8,610 nucleotides of DNA from Bdellovibrionales bacterium (lineage in GTDB: Bacteria > Bdellovibrionota > Bdellovibrionia > Bdellovibrionales > JAMPXM01). Numbering within the stretch: the first letter of the stretch is position 1; every line of letters begins with the position of its first letter. Position numbers and translations under genes: made by a program. Shown piece after piece: positions 1 through 7,354 of the stretch. The notes below the pieces were generated by a model that was not told the DNA's origin, ran no database searches, and saw only the letters and a list, made by a program, of their open reading frames with translations. The stretch spans positions 1 to 8,610 of the forward strand of contig SXSP01000508.1 in assembly GCA_005792225.1 (NCBI GenBank), in the 5' to 3' direction.

Positions 1-2
1 AT

Positions 3-92
3 TGGCGGAGAGAGTGAGATTCGAACTCACGGTAGGTGTTACCCTACACACGCGTTCCAGGCGTGCGCCTTAAACCACTCGGCCACCTCTCC
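3..92 (-). tRNA. tRNA-Ser with anticodon GGA
   Basis: Transfer RNA for serine codons UCC and UCU. Read on the minus strand, the 7-bp acceptor stem (GGAGAGG with TCTCTCC, one G-U pair) is followed by U8. The anticodon loop CTGGAAC, on a CACGC/GCGTG stem, places anticodon GGA at 56-58. A long class II variable arm (GTAGG/CCTAC around a six-base loop) is typical of serine tRNAs. The T arm is GTGAG-TTCGAAT-CTCAC, the discriminator base is G, and the 3' CCA is encoded in the DNA (positions 3-5). Total length with CCA is 90 nt. It lies 116 bases after the stop codon of the membrane protein gene on the same strand. I could not identify its own promoter. Confidence 0.97.
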
Positions 93-156
93 GCGATAGG
101 AACGTTTAAGGAATCCAAGCAGGTAGCATCGTTCGCAGTGCGTTGTCCAGCACACT

Positions 157-171
157 TTCGTTTTAAACGAA
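157..171. repeat. Short perfect inverted repeat between membrane-protein gene and tRNA-Ser
   Basis: Seven-base arms TTCGTTT and AAACGAA flank one central T. It sits in the 116-base gap (93-208) that separates the tRNA from the upstream gene. It could form a small hairpin or be a palindromic protein site. No U-run follows on either strand, so it is not a standard intrinsic terminator. Nothing else was recognised in this gap. Confidence 0.3.
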
Positions 172-208
172 GACCACACCGTGACGCTGTGCCCACGTGA
201 TCGCTTCC

Positions 209-1882
209 TCATTTCAAAGGGTCGATTTCCCAGACGGCGTATGTGCCTTTTGTTTCCAGGCGGTGGAGCCAGGGTTGTTGGAGGAGTTCGTTGAACCAGG
301 AGAGGAGGAGGGTGCAGGTGGGGGTGAGGGATGCGGAGTTGAGGATGATGAAGCCGACTTTTAAGTGGGTGAGGTGGTCGCGGAGTTTTTGCATGTCGCC
401 GTTGTAGGGGACGCTGGGGGTGTCGCAGGAGAGGCGGCCGAGCACCGGGTCTTGGGCGAGTTTGGAGAGGGTGGGTTCGTCGTAGGCGGTGTAGGCGACG
501 TAGCCGGCGGTGATCGGGTGGTGGTGGTAGAGCTGGAGGAAGTTTTGGGTTTGATCGAGCATCAGGGCGGAGGGGATGTGCGCGACCAATTTGTCTTCGG
601 GGGCGGCGGCGATTTTTGAGAGGGCGGTGCGGGGGAGCCAGGAGTCGATGTCGGAAGTGGGCATGAGGATTCGGCTGTTGAGGATGGGGCCGACGATGAT
701 GGACCAGATGACGAGTGACCAGCCGAGTTTTTCGAACCACGTGCGGTTTGACCATTTGGCGCGGGCGAGGGCGAAGGCCAAGAAGGTGAGGCATAAGACG
801 GTCACCGTTGCGAAGCGGGCGGGGCTTCTTGAGAGAGAAAACGGTGGGAGAGAGCGAAGAAGTGGCTCGAGGGGATTGGGAAAGACTGCGACGCCGTTGA
901 CTTCGAAATTTGAGCCGAGAGAGCAAATCAAACTGATAATACCGATGGCGAGGATGATGCGGTGAAAGCCGTTCCTCCAGAAGCCGCGGTGGAAGAGGGT
1001 GAGAGCTAAACCCATCCAGACGAGTGCGTCGACGGAGTTGAATTTCTCGTGGGCGAGGTTGTCCCATTTTGGAAGTGCAATCCATGAGTAGGCGGGATGG
1101 TCGATCCAAGGAAGAAAGAAGCTGAGTAAATCAAAATTCATGTAGTCGCGTTGACTGGCCAGGCGCGGAAGGTCGCGGGTCAGGTAGGCGTAGATCGAAG
1201 GGGCGAAGAGCGCGCCGAAGAGGCAGGTTGCGATGACTCCTGCTAGCAGAAGGTTTGCGAAACCCTTTCGTTGTTGGAAGTAGGCGAAGCCGACGAGGAT
1301 CACGATCGGGAGAGTGAGCATCGCGACGTTATGGAAGCTTCCGGCGAGGACGAGGCCGATCGCGGCTCCTCTTGTCAGCGCGTTTCGTCTGTTTTCGAAA
1401 CGCACGGTGAGCGCACACCAGAGAAGAAGTTGAAAGCCCCATAGGCCTGAGAGCAAATTCAAATGCTCCTGCACGCGGAAGATGTAGAACCCTGTCCACC
1501 AAGCGAACATCACGTAGGCGAGGCGCCACGCGGAACTCGCGAAGAGTTCGCGGGCGACGAGCCATGCGGAAAGTAAGATCAAGGCGACTTGGAGCGCGCC
1601 GAAGAAATGAAATTGGACGCGACTTCCGAGGGGTGTGAAGGGGCAAGTTAGGATCAGGGGAAATGGGCTGTCGAAGTTCGTTGAGAGATCGACGCCGACG
1701 GGTGCGAGGTAGCGATCGGTGTGGAGGTTCCACGTGAGGACGTTTTTGCAGTACCAGCCAGGCATCGCCGCGTGGGCCATGGGGTCGTAGAGGCTTCCGA
1801 GTGCGCGCGTCTCCATTTTCCAAAGGGATGAGGTGTGGATCAGGAACATGAGGACGAGCAAAATGGGAGCGATGAGTTTCAT
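209..1882 (-). CDS. Polytopic membrane protein, GT-C glycosyltransferase-like
   Basis: A 557-residue integral membrane protein, probably of the GT-C superfold, whose members move sugars from polyprenyl-phosphate donors on the periplasmic face. The substrate is unknown. About ten hydrophobic segments are visible, beginning with residues 3-17. They are followed by a long first outer loop with acidic residues (D33, D56, D65, D71), where GT-C enzymes carry their catalytic Asp. An EHLNLLSG segment (139-146) resembles the (G)HLNL motif common in related uncharacterised membrane transferases, and residues 346-360 (PPFSLSRSPARF region) match the R-x-P-x-R-F loop of such proteins. The last 150 residues (about 405-557) form a soluble, probably periplasmic domain. 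The ATG at 1882 has only a weak GAG upstream, but the hydrophobic N-terminus fits this start. It begins 36 bases after the DUF1552 gene and may be co-transcribed with it. Third codon positions are strikingly C-rich, most visibly in the 3' third. No catalytic assignment is certain; it could be a non-enzymatic polytopic protein. Confidence 0.85.
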   Translation of the reverse strand: MKLIAPILLVLMFLIHTSSLWKMETRALGSLYDPMAHAAMPGWYCKNVLTWNLHTDRYLAPVGVDLSTNFDSPFPLILTCPFTPLGSRVQFHFFGALQVALILLSAWLVARELFASSAWRLAYVMFAWWTGFYIFRVQEHLNLLSGLWGFQLLLWCALTVRFENRRNALTRGAAIGLVLAGSFHNVAMLTLPIVILVGFAYFQQRKGFANLLLAGVIATCLFGALFAPSIYAYLTRDLPRLASQRDYMNFDLLSFFLPWIDHPAYSWIALPKWDNLAHEKFNSVDALVWMGLALTLFHRGFWRNGFHRIILAIGIISLICSLGSNFEVNGVAVFPNPLEPLLRSLPPFSLSRSPARFATVTVLCLTFLAFALARAKWSNRTWFEKLGWSLVIWSIIVGPILNSRILMPTSDIDSWLPRTALSKIAAAPEDKLVAHIPSALMLDQTQNFLQLYHHHPITAGYVAYTAYDEPTLSKLAQDPVLGRLSCDTPSVPYNGDMQKLRDHLTHLKVGFIILNSASLTPTCTLLLSWFNELLQQPWLHRLETKGTYAVWEIDPLK

Positions 1883-1918
1883 CGCTCAAGCCTAGCCGTG
1901 ATCGGGAGAGTTGGCCTA

Positions 1919-3421
1919 TCAAAAAATGATCGGGAGTGGATCTCGGCGGTAGTTGCCGGGAAGGTAGGCGTAGTCGGCGATCTTTCCTCCGTAAACGCCG
2001 AAACCTTGGGCCGTGGCGGATTCGTACGCCGCGGGTTGAAGGCCCATCGCCTGCAGGATTGTAATCAAGAGTTGATTATAGGGGCGACCCTTTTTGTAGA
2101 CGCCCCACTCGTCTCCGCCGACGGGACGGTTGATGCCCTCGTAGGCGGGACCATAATCGACGTAGCGCCCAGTTTTGATTTTTCCGCCGGCGCTTCCCGC
2201 GAGAAGCACCGGAAGGTTCATGGAGGCGTGGGCGTTTCCGTCTTGGAAGCTTCCTTGATCGTTCGCCCAAAGAATGAGTGAGTTATCGAGATACGTAGAG
2301 CCCGTCATCGCATCTTCAACGACGTTGAGATTCTTAAGAAATCGCGCCACGCGCTCGCCGAAAAAGCGGTTGAGGTTGAGTTTCATCTGCCGGAGTTCGG
2401 GGGTTCCCGCATGGCCGATGTCTTCGTGCAGGCGAACGTTACCGGAAACTCCGGGGATGAAGCCCACGGAACCGCTGAAGTAATCGTAGGCGTGGAGCAT
2501 GAGGGTTGCGACCTGGATCTTTCCGCATTTGAGGCCGAGCTCCACGACATCAAACATTTGATCGATCACGACTTGGTAATCAGATGCCGTCATCGAGACG
2601 ACCGGAGAAGACGCGGGACCATTGACGTTCGTGCAGCTGCTCGCCCCACCGCCGCCTCCTCCGCCGAGGGTGGATTGAAGCTTTTTTTCCGTTTGCGCGA
2701 TCAGTTCCATGTGGTGATCGAGTCGCTCGCCGTCGATTTTTGAGAGGCGTTTGTTCGTGCGAAGGGCTTTAAACTGTTTGAGCACGAGATCGACGGTCGC
2801 AAGATCCCTCCGCGGAATGCGGTTGTCAGGTTGCGTGCCTCCGCCAGGGGTTGAGCCACCGAAGAGGCTCTTAAAGACGGAAGAAGGATTGAATTGTCCT
2901 GGTGAATAATTTCCCTTCGATACGCTCACGTGCGAAGCGCCGCTGTAGTATTGATCGAAGACCGAGCGCACGTAGAGATTCACGGGCGAGCCGCTAAAGA
3001 GCTTGGCGGCGAGGACTTGATCGAGGGTATCTGAGATTTCGGTCTTTACGCCGCCACTTAAGATCACCTCGGCGTTGTGGTTGGGGGCAACGGATGTCGA
3101 ATCGAGACGAGAGAGAAGATTGATCTTTCCGCGGAGGCCGTCGAACGCTGTTCCCAAAACGGGTGAGATCACGCCTTGAATCGAGGAGAGCTGGGCTGCG
3201 CGCGCGAAGGTGCCCTGCTCGGTCCACGCGAACTTTGTATGATCGGGGAGCCACTGCTCCACGGCCTGACAGTGGCCCGAGTGGATGGCAACAAAGCGTT
3301 TCTTCGGCGCCGTTTGGGCGAGAGCTTCCGACGGAAGAAGCGAAGGAATAACGGGGAGCGCTACGGTCACACCACCTAATCCCTTTAAGAAATGTCTGCG
3401 TGAGATGGGATCGTACGCCAT
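1919..3421 (-). CDS. Tat-exported DUF1552 family protein
   Basis: A 500-residue protein matching the DUF1552 family, whose biochemical role is not established. The N-terminus is a Tat signal: SRRHFLK at 7-13, a hydrophobic stretch at about 16-30, and an ALA-Q cleavage site near residue 35, so it should be exported already folded. Family-like features include the HNAEVILSGG block (about 115-124) and, near the C-terminus, an ILWANDQG...H...NLPVLLAGSAGG region (about 383-413). A run of seven glycines (253-259) is probably a flexible linker between two halves. An upstream in-frame ATG at 3427 would add two residues, but it abuts the Shine-Dalgarno sequence. The ATG at 3421 has an ideal 6-base spacer and is preferred. 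It lies 9 bases after the DUF1592-type lipoprotein gene, a pairing seen repeatedly in planctomycete and myxobacterial genomes, which suggests that the two products work together in the periplasm or at the surface. Length is normal for the family. Confidence 0.9.
   Translation of the reverse strand: MAYDPISRRHFLKGLGGVTVALPVIPSLLPSEALAQTAPKKRFVAIHSGHCQAVEQWLPDHTKFAWTEQGTFARAAQLSSIQGVISPVLGTAFDGLRGKINLLSRLDSTSVAPNHNAEVILSGGVKTEISDTLDQVLAAKLFSGSPVNLYVRSVFDQYYSGASHVSVSKGNYSPGQFNPSSVFKSLFGGSTPGGGTQPDNRIPRRDLATVDLVLKQFKALRTNKRLSKIDGERLDHHMELIAQTEKKLQSTLGGGGGGGASSCTNVNGPASSPVVSMTASDYQVVIDQMFDVVELGLKCGKIQVATLMLHAYDYFSGSVGFIPGVSGNVRLHEDIGHAGTPELRQMKLNLNRFFGERVARFLKNLNVVEDAMTGSTYLDNSLILWANDQGSFQDGNAHASMNLPVLLAGSAGGKIKTGRYVDYGPAYEGINRPVGGDEWGVYKKGRPYNQLLITILQAMGLQPAAYESATAQGFGVYGGKIADYAYLPGNYRRDPLPIIF
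2645..2665 (-). other. Heptaglycine linker coding segment in the DUF1552 gene
   Basis: Seven consecutive glycine codons using mixed synonyms (GGC, GGA, GGT and GGG), so this is not a simple DNA microsatellite. It sits between a charged helical stretch and a Cys-containing segment. It most likely encodes a disordered hinge. Confidence 0.8.
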
Positions 3422-3427
3422 TTTCAT

Positions 3428-3433
3428 TCCTCA
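3428..3433 (-). promoter_or_regulatory. Ribosome binding site TGAGGA deciding the DUF1552 start
   Basis: On the minus strand TGAGGA overlaps the TGA stop codon (3431-3433) of the upstream lipoprotein gene. The GAGGA core directly touches the first ATG (3427) but sits 6 bases from the second in-frame ATG (3421), an optimal distance. This favours the second ATG and implies coupling, since the terminating ribosome uncovers or reuses the site. Confidence 0.7.
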
Positions 3434-5206
3434 GTTCTGCGGCCCGACTTTGCGCACGCGGAAGTTCGATTCAAATGCTGACGCCTTCATCATATTGAGA
3501 AGAGTTCCGGGAGCGTCGCCGCTCGGGCTCACGCGCTCCTTATCCATCAGAGAGTCAAAGAGAGTGCTGAGCGAACAAGAGTCGCTCGTGCGCGGCTCGC
3601 GCCCCTCAACGAACGTGAACCACTGCTGAGCGGCGCACGCGGGTCCCTTGCTGCTCGCCGCGATCGCTTCTGACATTTGGGCTAAGCCATCCACTTCAGG
3701 TTCATCTTCGCTTTCGATGTTGGGTCGCACGCGTGCGTTAATGGAGTGCCGGGCGAGGATATTCCCATTGGCATCGAAGACTTTTTCTTCGGTCTGATAG
3801 CGGCCGAGGGCATCGTAGTTTTCGAGAACAAAACCCATGGGGTTTAATTTCGAATGACATGCCATGCACTGAGGAACCGCCGTGCGAGTTTCGATTTGCT
3901 CTCTCAGTGAAGCGAGCGGGTTCGGTTTCGGCGGCTGGAAGAGCTCGCGGTTTTCATCGGTGATCGTTGGAAAAATAATCTTATCGCACAAGAGATTGCG
4001 ACGCACGAGAAGACCCCGATGAACGAGGCTCGTCTGGTTCGTCGCACTCAAGAGAAAGGCCGTGCGACTCAAGACACCCGGGCGCTGGCCCGAGGGGAGC
4101 GAGGCTTGACCGTTATAGATCGTCCCGAGGGCTTGGCCCTTTACAAAGCTCGTCTCCGAGACGAGAAGATCTTTGTAGCCTCCGGCCTTCGTCCATGTGA
4201 GATCAGACGTGAGATCGCGGAGTTCTTGAAGGGATTCGGGCGCGATGGCGCCTCGAGAAACTCCCGCTAAGAACCAATCGGAGTGGGTCGAAGACGGAAG
4301 GCGCTTCGCGCCCAGCCACTGCATATAAAACTCCTCGACGTTCTCGCGGGCTTCCGCTGACGAGAAGAGTCTTTGCACGGCAGTCTTTAATCCCTCTGGA
4401 GTTGCGAGACGACCGTTTCGAGCCTCTTCCATGAGAATCGCATCGGGTCCGCGGCCCGTCGCTAAAAACGCAAGTCGCGAAGCCGTCTCGTAATCGTTCA
4501 TCTTCAAAATATCTTCGCGGCCGTTCAGCGGTGATCCCGCAACTTCAACCTTGTAGAGAAAATTTGGCGATTGAAGGAGGGCCATGGTCACGGCCTGGAG
4601 GCCCGCGGGAACACCGTAGGAAACTTCGGTGGCAAAGAGAGCTTTGAGATCGGCCTGCTCCTGCGATGACAATGGCTTTCGGTAAACCCGCGCGGCGAAT
4701 CCGTTGAAGAAGTTCGACCAGCACGTGTCGGTCATGCCTGATGCGTACTCGCAATTGACGACCGAGCGAATCCATTCGGGCTTTGCGATCAATTGAGCGG
4801 AAATTTCACGGGCGATTCCAAGGTACGCTTCGATGTGGCCGATCGAGACCGAGGCATCCGTGCTATCGAAGACATTCGAAACCGTGTCGGCGGGAAGCAG
4901 ATTCACTTGATCCGCGATTTGCGAAAGATCAGCGTAACCATTGGTGAGAGATTGAAGTGTGAGGAGATATTCGCGCCGGCTCAAGCGTCTGAGGTCACGG
5001 GTTCCGGGGTCGCTTCCCGCAGCGCATGCGTACGGATTGGCGCCACCGGTTTTTCCGTTGCCGCCGATGATTCCTCCCCCACCTTGGGTATCTTCAGGAG
5101 GAGGCGTGATGGACGACGAGGCTTCCTTCGGCTTCACCGACGCCGTAAAACCCGTTCCACAACCTGCCAGAAAAAGGACGATCAGTCCCACCCACGCCAT
5201 ACGCAT
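3431..5206 (-). CDS. Lipoprotein of DUF1592/DUF1588 type with a CxxCH motif
   Basis: A 591-residue exported lipoprotein of the multi-domain family carrying DUF1587, DUF1595, DUF1592, DUF1588 and DUF1585, whose function is not known. Residues 1-16 form a lipoprotein signal ending in lipobox LAGC (C16). A Gly/Pro/Ser-rich tether follows to about residue 57. The order seen is a DUF1587-like part (about 70-135, RRLSRREY), a DUF1595-like part (about 150-215, CWSNFFNGFAARVYRKPLS), DUF1592 (about 235-365), DUF1588 (about 375-475) and DUF1585 (about 500-585). The DUF1588 part contains CMACH at 447-451, a c-type haem attachment pattern, with M457 nearby as a possible ligand; family members share this C-x-x-C-H followed by LNPMGF. 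Other cysteines (61, 152, 162, 407, 524, 544) could form disulfides. The partner DUF1552 gene starts 9 bases downstream. No strong Shine-Dalgarno precedes the ATG at 5206, and an in-frame ATG at 5200 is an alternative. Domain limits are judged by eye. Confidence 0.92.
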   Translation of the reverse strand: MRMAWVGLIVLFLAGCGTGFTASVKPKEASSSITPPPEDTQGGGGIIGGNGKTGGANPYACAAGSDPGTRDLRRLSRREYLLTLQSLTNGYADLSQIADQVNLLPADTVSNVFDSTDASVSIGHIEAYLGIAREISAQLIAKPEWIRSVVNCEYASGMTDTCWSNFFNGFAARVYRKPLSSQEQADLKALFATEVSYGVPAGLQAVTMALLQSPNFLYKVEVAGSPLNGREDILKMNDYETASRLAFLATGRGPDAILMEEARNGRLATPEGLKTAVQRLFSSAEARENVEEFYMQWLGAKRLPSSTHSDWFLAGVSRGAIAPESLQELRDLTSDLTWTKAGGYKDLLVSETSFVKGQALGTIYNGQASLPSGQRPGVLSRTAFLLSATNQTSLVHRGLLVRRNLLCDKIIFPTITDENRELFQPPKPNPLASLREQIETRTAVPQCMACHSKLNPMGFVLENYDALGRYQTEEKVFDANGNILARHSINARVRPNIESEDEPEVDGLAQMSEAIAASSKGPACAAQQWFTFVEGREPRTSDSCSLSTLFDSLMDKERVSPSGDAPGTLLNMMKASAFESNFRVRKVGPQN

Positions 5207-5270
5207 AGGTTCACTTTACCGGGAGGAAAACCCGCGTGCGAGGCCCCCGCCACCCCAGTCTCAACTCGGG

Positions 5271-5292
5271 ACCAAGCCTCTTCTACCTTGGT
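5271..5292 (+). repeat. Weak inverted repeat in the 117-base gap between nuclease-like and DUF1592 genes
   Basis: ACCAAG (5271-5276) and CTTGGT (5287-5292) form a 6-bp stem with a 10-base loop. On the plus strand it is followed by four further Ts, like a small terminator, but no plus-strand gene ends here. For the minus-strand genes no U-run follows, so read-through is possible. No convincing promoter was found in 5207-5323. Confidence 0.25.
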
Positions 5293-5323
5293 TTTTGGCT
5301 GTCGAACTTAGGCGCACCCCTGT

Positions 5324-6238
5324 TTAGTTGTTCGACGGAGATCTGACTCCTGCTCCGAAATCGAACTCACCCACGATCGGGCAATGATCCGAGAGAGAAT
5401 TGAAGATTTCCTTCTGCGCCATCTTCGGGAGAGCGTCGTAGAGATTGATCACGCGCGAGGCTTTGAGATTCACGTTCTTAAACCAGAAGTTGTCGTAGGG
5501 CTTACTGAGTTCGCGCTTCTTTGACTTCAGCGATGTCTTCGTTCCGATAAAGGCCGCCGAGAATTGCAAACCCCTCGCGCTATCGAACGCCGAGTGCCCG
5601 GAGTCGAGGTTATAGTCACCCGCCACGATCACCGGTTCACTCACTTCTTTGAACGTATCGAAGAGAGGAGGAACCTCACGTTGAGGTTTTTTCCCGGAGG
5701 GAAGTAAGTGCACGCTCGCGAGGACAAAACGTTTTTTCACAGCGCGCGCGAGGAATGTTCCGTAGGCCGGCTCGCGAACGATACGATCGGCGTTCTTCAC
5801 CCCCAAGCGGATCGTGACGGCCGATGAGGGGCATGAATCCAGAATTTCGCCGTTCGCTTTTACGTATGAGACGCGGGAATCTTTCCAGAGATAGCCGTAT
5901 CGCTCTTTTCCTTCCGTCGGAATTTCCGAGAGGCCGACGCAAATTCTCTCGCCGGGCGAAACTTTTCGCAGCTGAGTCGCAAGGCGCATGAGGGCCGTGT
6001 GGCCACTCTCGGTCGAATTGACTTCTTGAAGCGTGATGAGATCGCCGCCGCTTAAGAGTGATGCCGCGGCTTCCGTATTCTGATTCGCGCGGCCGAGGTG
6101 CTTCATATTCCACGAGATGATCGTCAGCGAGCTCTTCTGCGTCTCGACCGCCGCGGGGTCGCGCGTGGCCCGGTGGGGCTCTTGAGCAGTACAGGCGACG
6201 ACGATCAGCGAGAGGAGAAAACCAAAGTTGCGAATCAT
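5324..6238 (-). CDS. Exported lipoprotein with endonuclease/exonuclease/phosphatase (DNase I-like) fold
   Basis: A 304-residue protein of the metal-dependent endonuclease/exonuclease/phosphatase superfamily, predicted to cleave phosphodiester or phosphomonoester bonds outside the cytoplasm. A short hydrophobic signal ends in lipobox VVAC with C16 as the lipidated residue. The superfamily motifs occur in order: SWNMKHLG with N44, LQEV with metal ligand E72, the REPAYG block at 155-160 (position of the R-x-P motif), ASVHLLP with catalytic H177, GDYNLD with D208 and N210, and SDHCPI with D284 and H285. All key residues are present, so an active enzyme is expected. The substrate could be DNA, RNA, a phospholipid or an inositol phosphate and cannot be told from sequence. 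It starts 45 bases after the glycosyltransferase gene with no terminator visible, so it may share that transcript. GAGGA directly abuts the ATG with no spacer, yet no other in-frame start fits the signal peptide. Confidence 0.93.
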   Translation of the reverse strand: MIRNFGFLLSLIVVACTAQEPHRATRDPAAVETQKSSLTIISWNMKHLGRANQNTEAAASLLSGGDLITLQEVNSTESGHTALMRLATQLRKVSPGERICVGLSEIPTEGKERYGYLWKDSRVSYVKANGEILDSCPSSAVTIRLGVKNADRIVREPAYGTFLARAVKKRFVLASVHLLPSGKKPQREVPPLFDTFKEVSEPVIVAGDYNLDSGHSAFDSARGLQFSAAFIGTKTSLKSKKRELSKPYDNFWFKNVNLKASRVINLYDALPKMAQKEIFNSLSDHCPIVGEFDFGAGVRSPSNN

Positions 6239-6243
6239 TCCTC
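6239..6243 (-). promoter_or_regulatory. Abutting Shine-Dalgarno GAGGA before the nuclease-like lipoprotein
   Basis: GAGGA reads straight into the ATG at 6238, leaving no spacer. The in-frame stretch upstream back to the glycosyltransferase stop (TAA, 6284-6286) contains no alternative ATG, GTG or TTG, so the start must lie here. Initiation may be weak or coupled to upstream translation. Confidence 0.45.
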
Positions 6244-6283
6244 GATCATAGAAGAGGAACTCGGAAAAGCAAACTGGACCCCG

Positions 6284-7354
6284 TTAACTCGCGCGCGAAA
6301 CCGGGTAAGCACGATTGCGCCAAACGATATCGCGCCGAAGAACCCGGTCGAAGACGGCACTCGCCGAGAGAAGCGCAAAGACCCCGACATTTAAGGGCGA
6401 AAGAACGGCGCCGAGAAACCGAAAGTTTCCGATCTGCCTTTGCGCCACGGCCACTACCGAAACCCCGAGCGCGAAGAGCATAAAGAGCGGCCATTCCCAC
6501 CGACCGAAGCCGATCGTAAGAAGGTGAAGGACGAGCGCGATCTCAACGACACTCCCCAAATGACTTCTCGCCATTCCGAGTCTCAAGATTCGCTTCCAAC
6601 CGAAGAAGAAGGCCCTCACCTCGGTATACATCTGCACTCGGTAGAGGTCGCACGCGGGGTACACTGAATACTTTCGGCCCGCCTGCATCCACATACGCGC
6701 GAGGTCCACGTCCTCAGCGAGTGATGACGAGATCGCCTCATGACCGCCGAGCTGTAGGTAACTTTCTCGCGTAAAGAGAAGATACTGGCCAATGGCAAAG
6801 AGGCGACTGAGTCGTGGCCTCTGCCGATAAGCGGTGACGATAAAGGCGAAGAGCTGAAATGGACCGAGATATTTCTCCCACGATGTCTCGCAGAGATGAA
6901 ACGGAGGGGCCGAGACGAGATCCGCTTTTTCCTCAGCGCAGAAGCGAACCGCCTTCGTCAAAGAGTCAGGCGCGTGGATCGTGTCGGCATCCGTAAAGAG
7001 AAGGTACTCACCTTGAGCCACCTTTGCGCCAGTCAAGCAGGCCCAGTTTTTCCCGGCCCACTCTGGGGGTTTTTCTCCGGCTCGTACGACACGAACATCG
7101 CCCGCCGCTTGCGCGATTTCATACGTTCGGTCGGTTGAGTGATCATCGACCACGATGATCTCGATATTCTGATACTCGAGCGCGCGAAGCGAAGAGAGAA
7201 GGGAGGGCAGGTTTTTTTCTTCGTTCCTGCACGGGATGATGATCGAAACTCGAGGCTCATGAACGGGACGATTCGCAGAAAATGAAATCTTCCGCCAAGG
7301 CTGCAGCCGGTAGAGCAGGACGATCAATCCACCGAGCGAGAGAAGCGTCGTCAC
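6284..7354 (-). CDS. Family 2 glycosyltransferase, carotenoid glucosyltransferase-like
   Basis: A 356-residue membrane-associated GT-A enzyme, probably attaching a sugar from a nucleotide-sugar donor to a carotenoid or other isoprenoid product. After an N-terminal membrane helix (about 3-15), the GT2 domain shows VSIIIPCRNEE (36-46), VVDD (68-71), EWAGKNWAC (98-106), the metal-binding TDAD (121-124), and ED (214-215) as the likely catalytic base. GWKRILR (252-258) stands where processive relatives have QxxRW. Two or three helices follow (about 265-335), then a DIVWRNRAYPV tail (342-352) like the W-K-G-R-x-Y tail of CrtQ/CruC-type enzymes. The start is set at GTG 7354, which overlaps the preceding TGA as GTGA; a longer reading frame upstream runs inside the previous gene. 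HpnB-type hopanoid glycosyltransferase is the main alternative, because it can also neighbour squalene/phytoene synthases, but the C-terminal tail fits the carotenoid enzymes better. Confidence 0.88.
   Translation of the reverse strand: MTTLLSLGGLIVLLYRLQPWRKISFSANRPVHEPRVSIIIPCRNEEKNLPSLLSSLRALEYQNIEIIVVDDHSTDRTYEIAQAAGDVRVVRAGEKPPEWAGKNWACLTGAKVAQGEYLLFTDADTIHAPDSLTKAVRFCAEEKADLVSAPPFHLCETSWEKYLGPFQLFAFIVTAYRQRPRLSRLFAIGQYLLFTRESYLQLGGHEAISSSLAEDVDLARMWMQAGRKYSVYPACDLYRVQMYTEVRAFFFGWKRILRLGMARSHLGSVVEIALVLHLLTIGFGRWEWPLFMLFALGVSVVAVAQRQIGNFRFLGAVLSPLNVGVFALLSASAVFDRVLRRDIVWRNRAYPVSRAS

Noticed and set aside
93..150. Promoter for tRNA-Ser
   Set aside because: TGGACA-like and TTGGAT-like hexamers exist, but no -10 hexamer at suitable spacing supports a call.
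157..171. Inverted repeat considered as terminator for the membrane protein gene
   Set aside because: The stem is AT-rich and short, with no U-run after it on the minus strand; kept only as a repeat.
39..212. Short frame from an ATG overlapping the membrane protein stop (ATGA) and running into the tRNA
   Set aside because: The ATGA overlap looks attractive, but the last part encodes EVAEWFKAHAWNACVG, which is simply tRNA-Ser read as protein, a frequent false gene.
39..1109. Long minus-strand reading frame of 356 codons overlapping the membrane protein gene and the tRNA
   Set aside because: Its product is Arg/Pro/His-rich low-complexity sequence typical of a shadow frame, and its tail is a translated tRNA-Ser, which cannot be coding.
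1835..2281. Plus-strand open frame of 148 codons
   Set aside because: It is antisense to the DUF1552 C-terminus and the membrane protein start, with no motif or ribosome site.
6235..6249. Four-codon mini frame (ATG to TGA) overlapping the nuclease-like start as ATGA
   Set aside because: It might act in reinitiation, but there is no ribosome binding site before its ATG and such short frames occur by chance.
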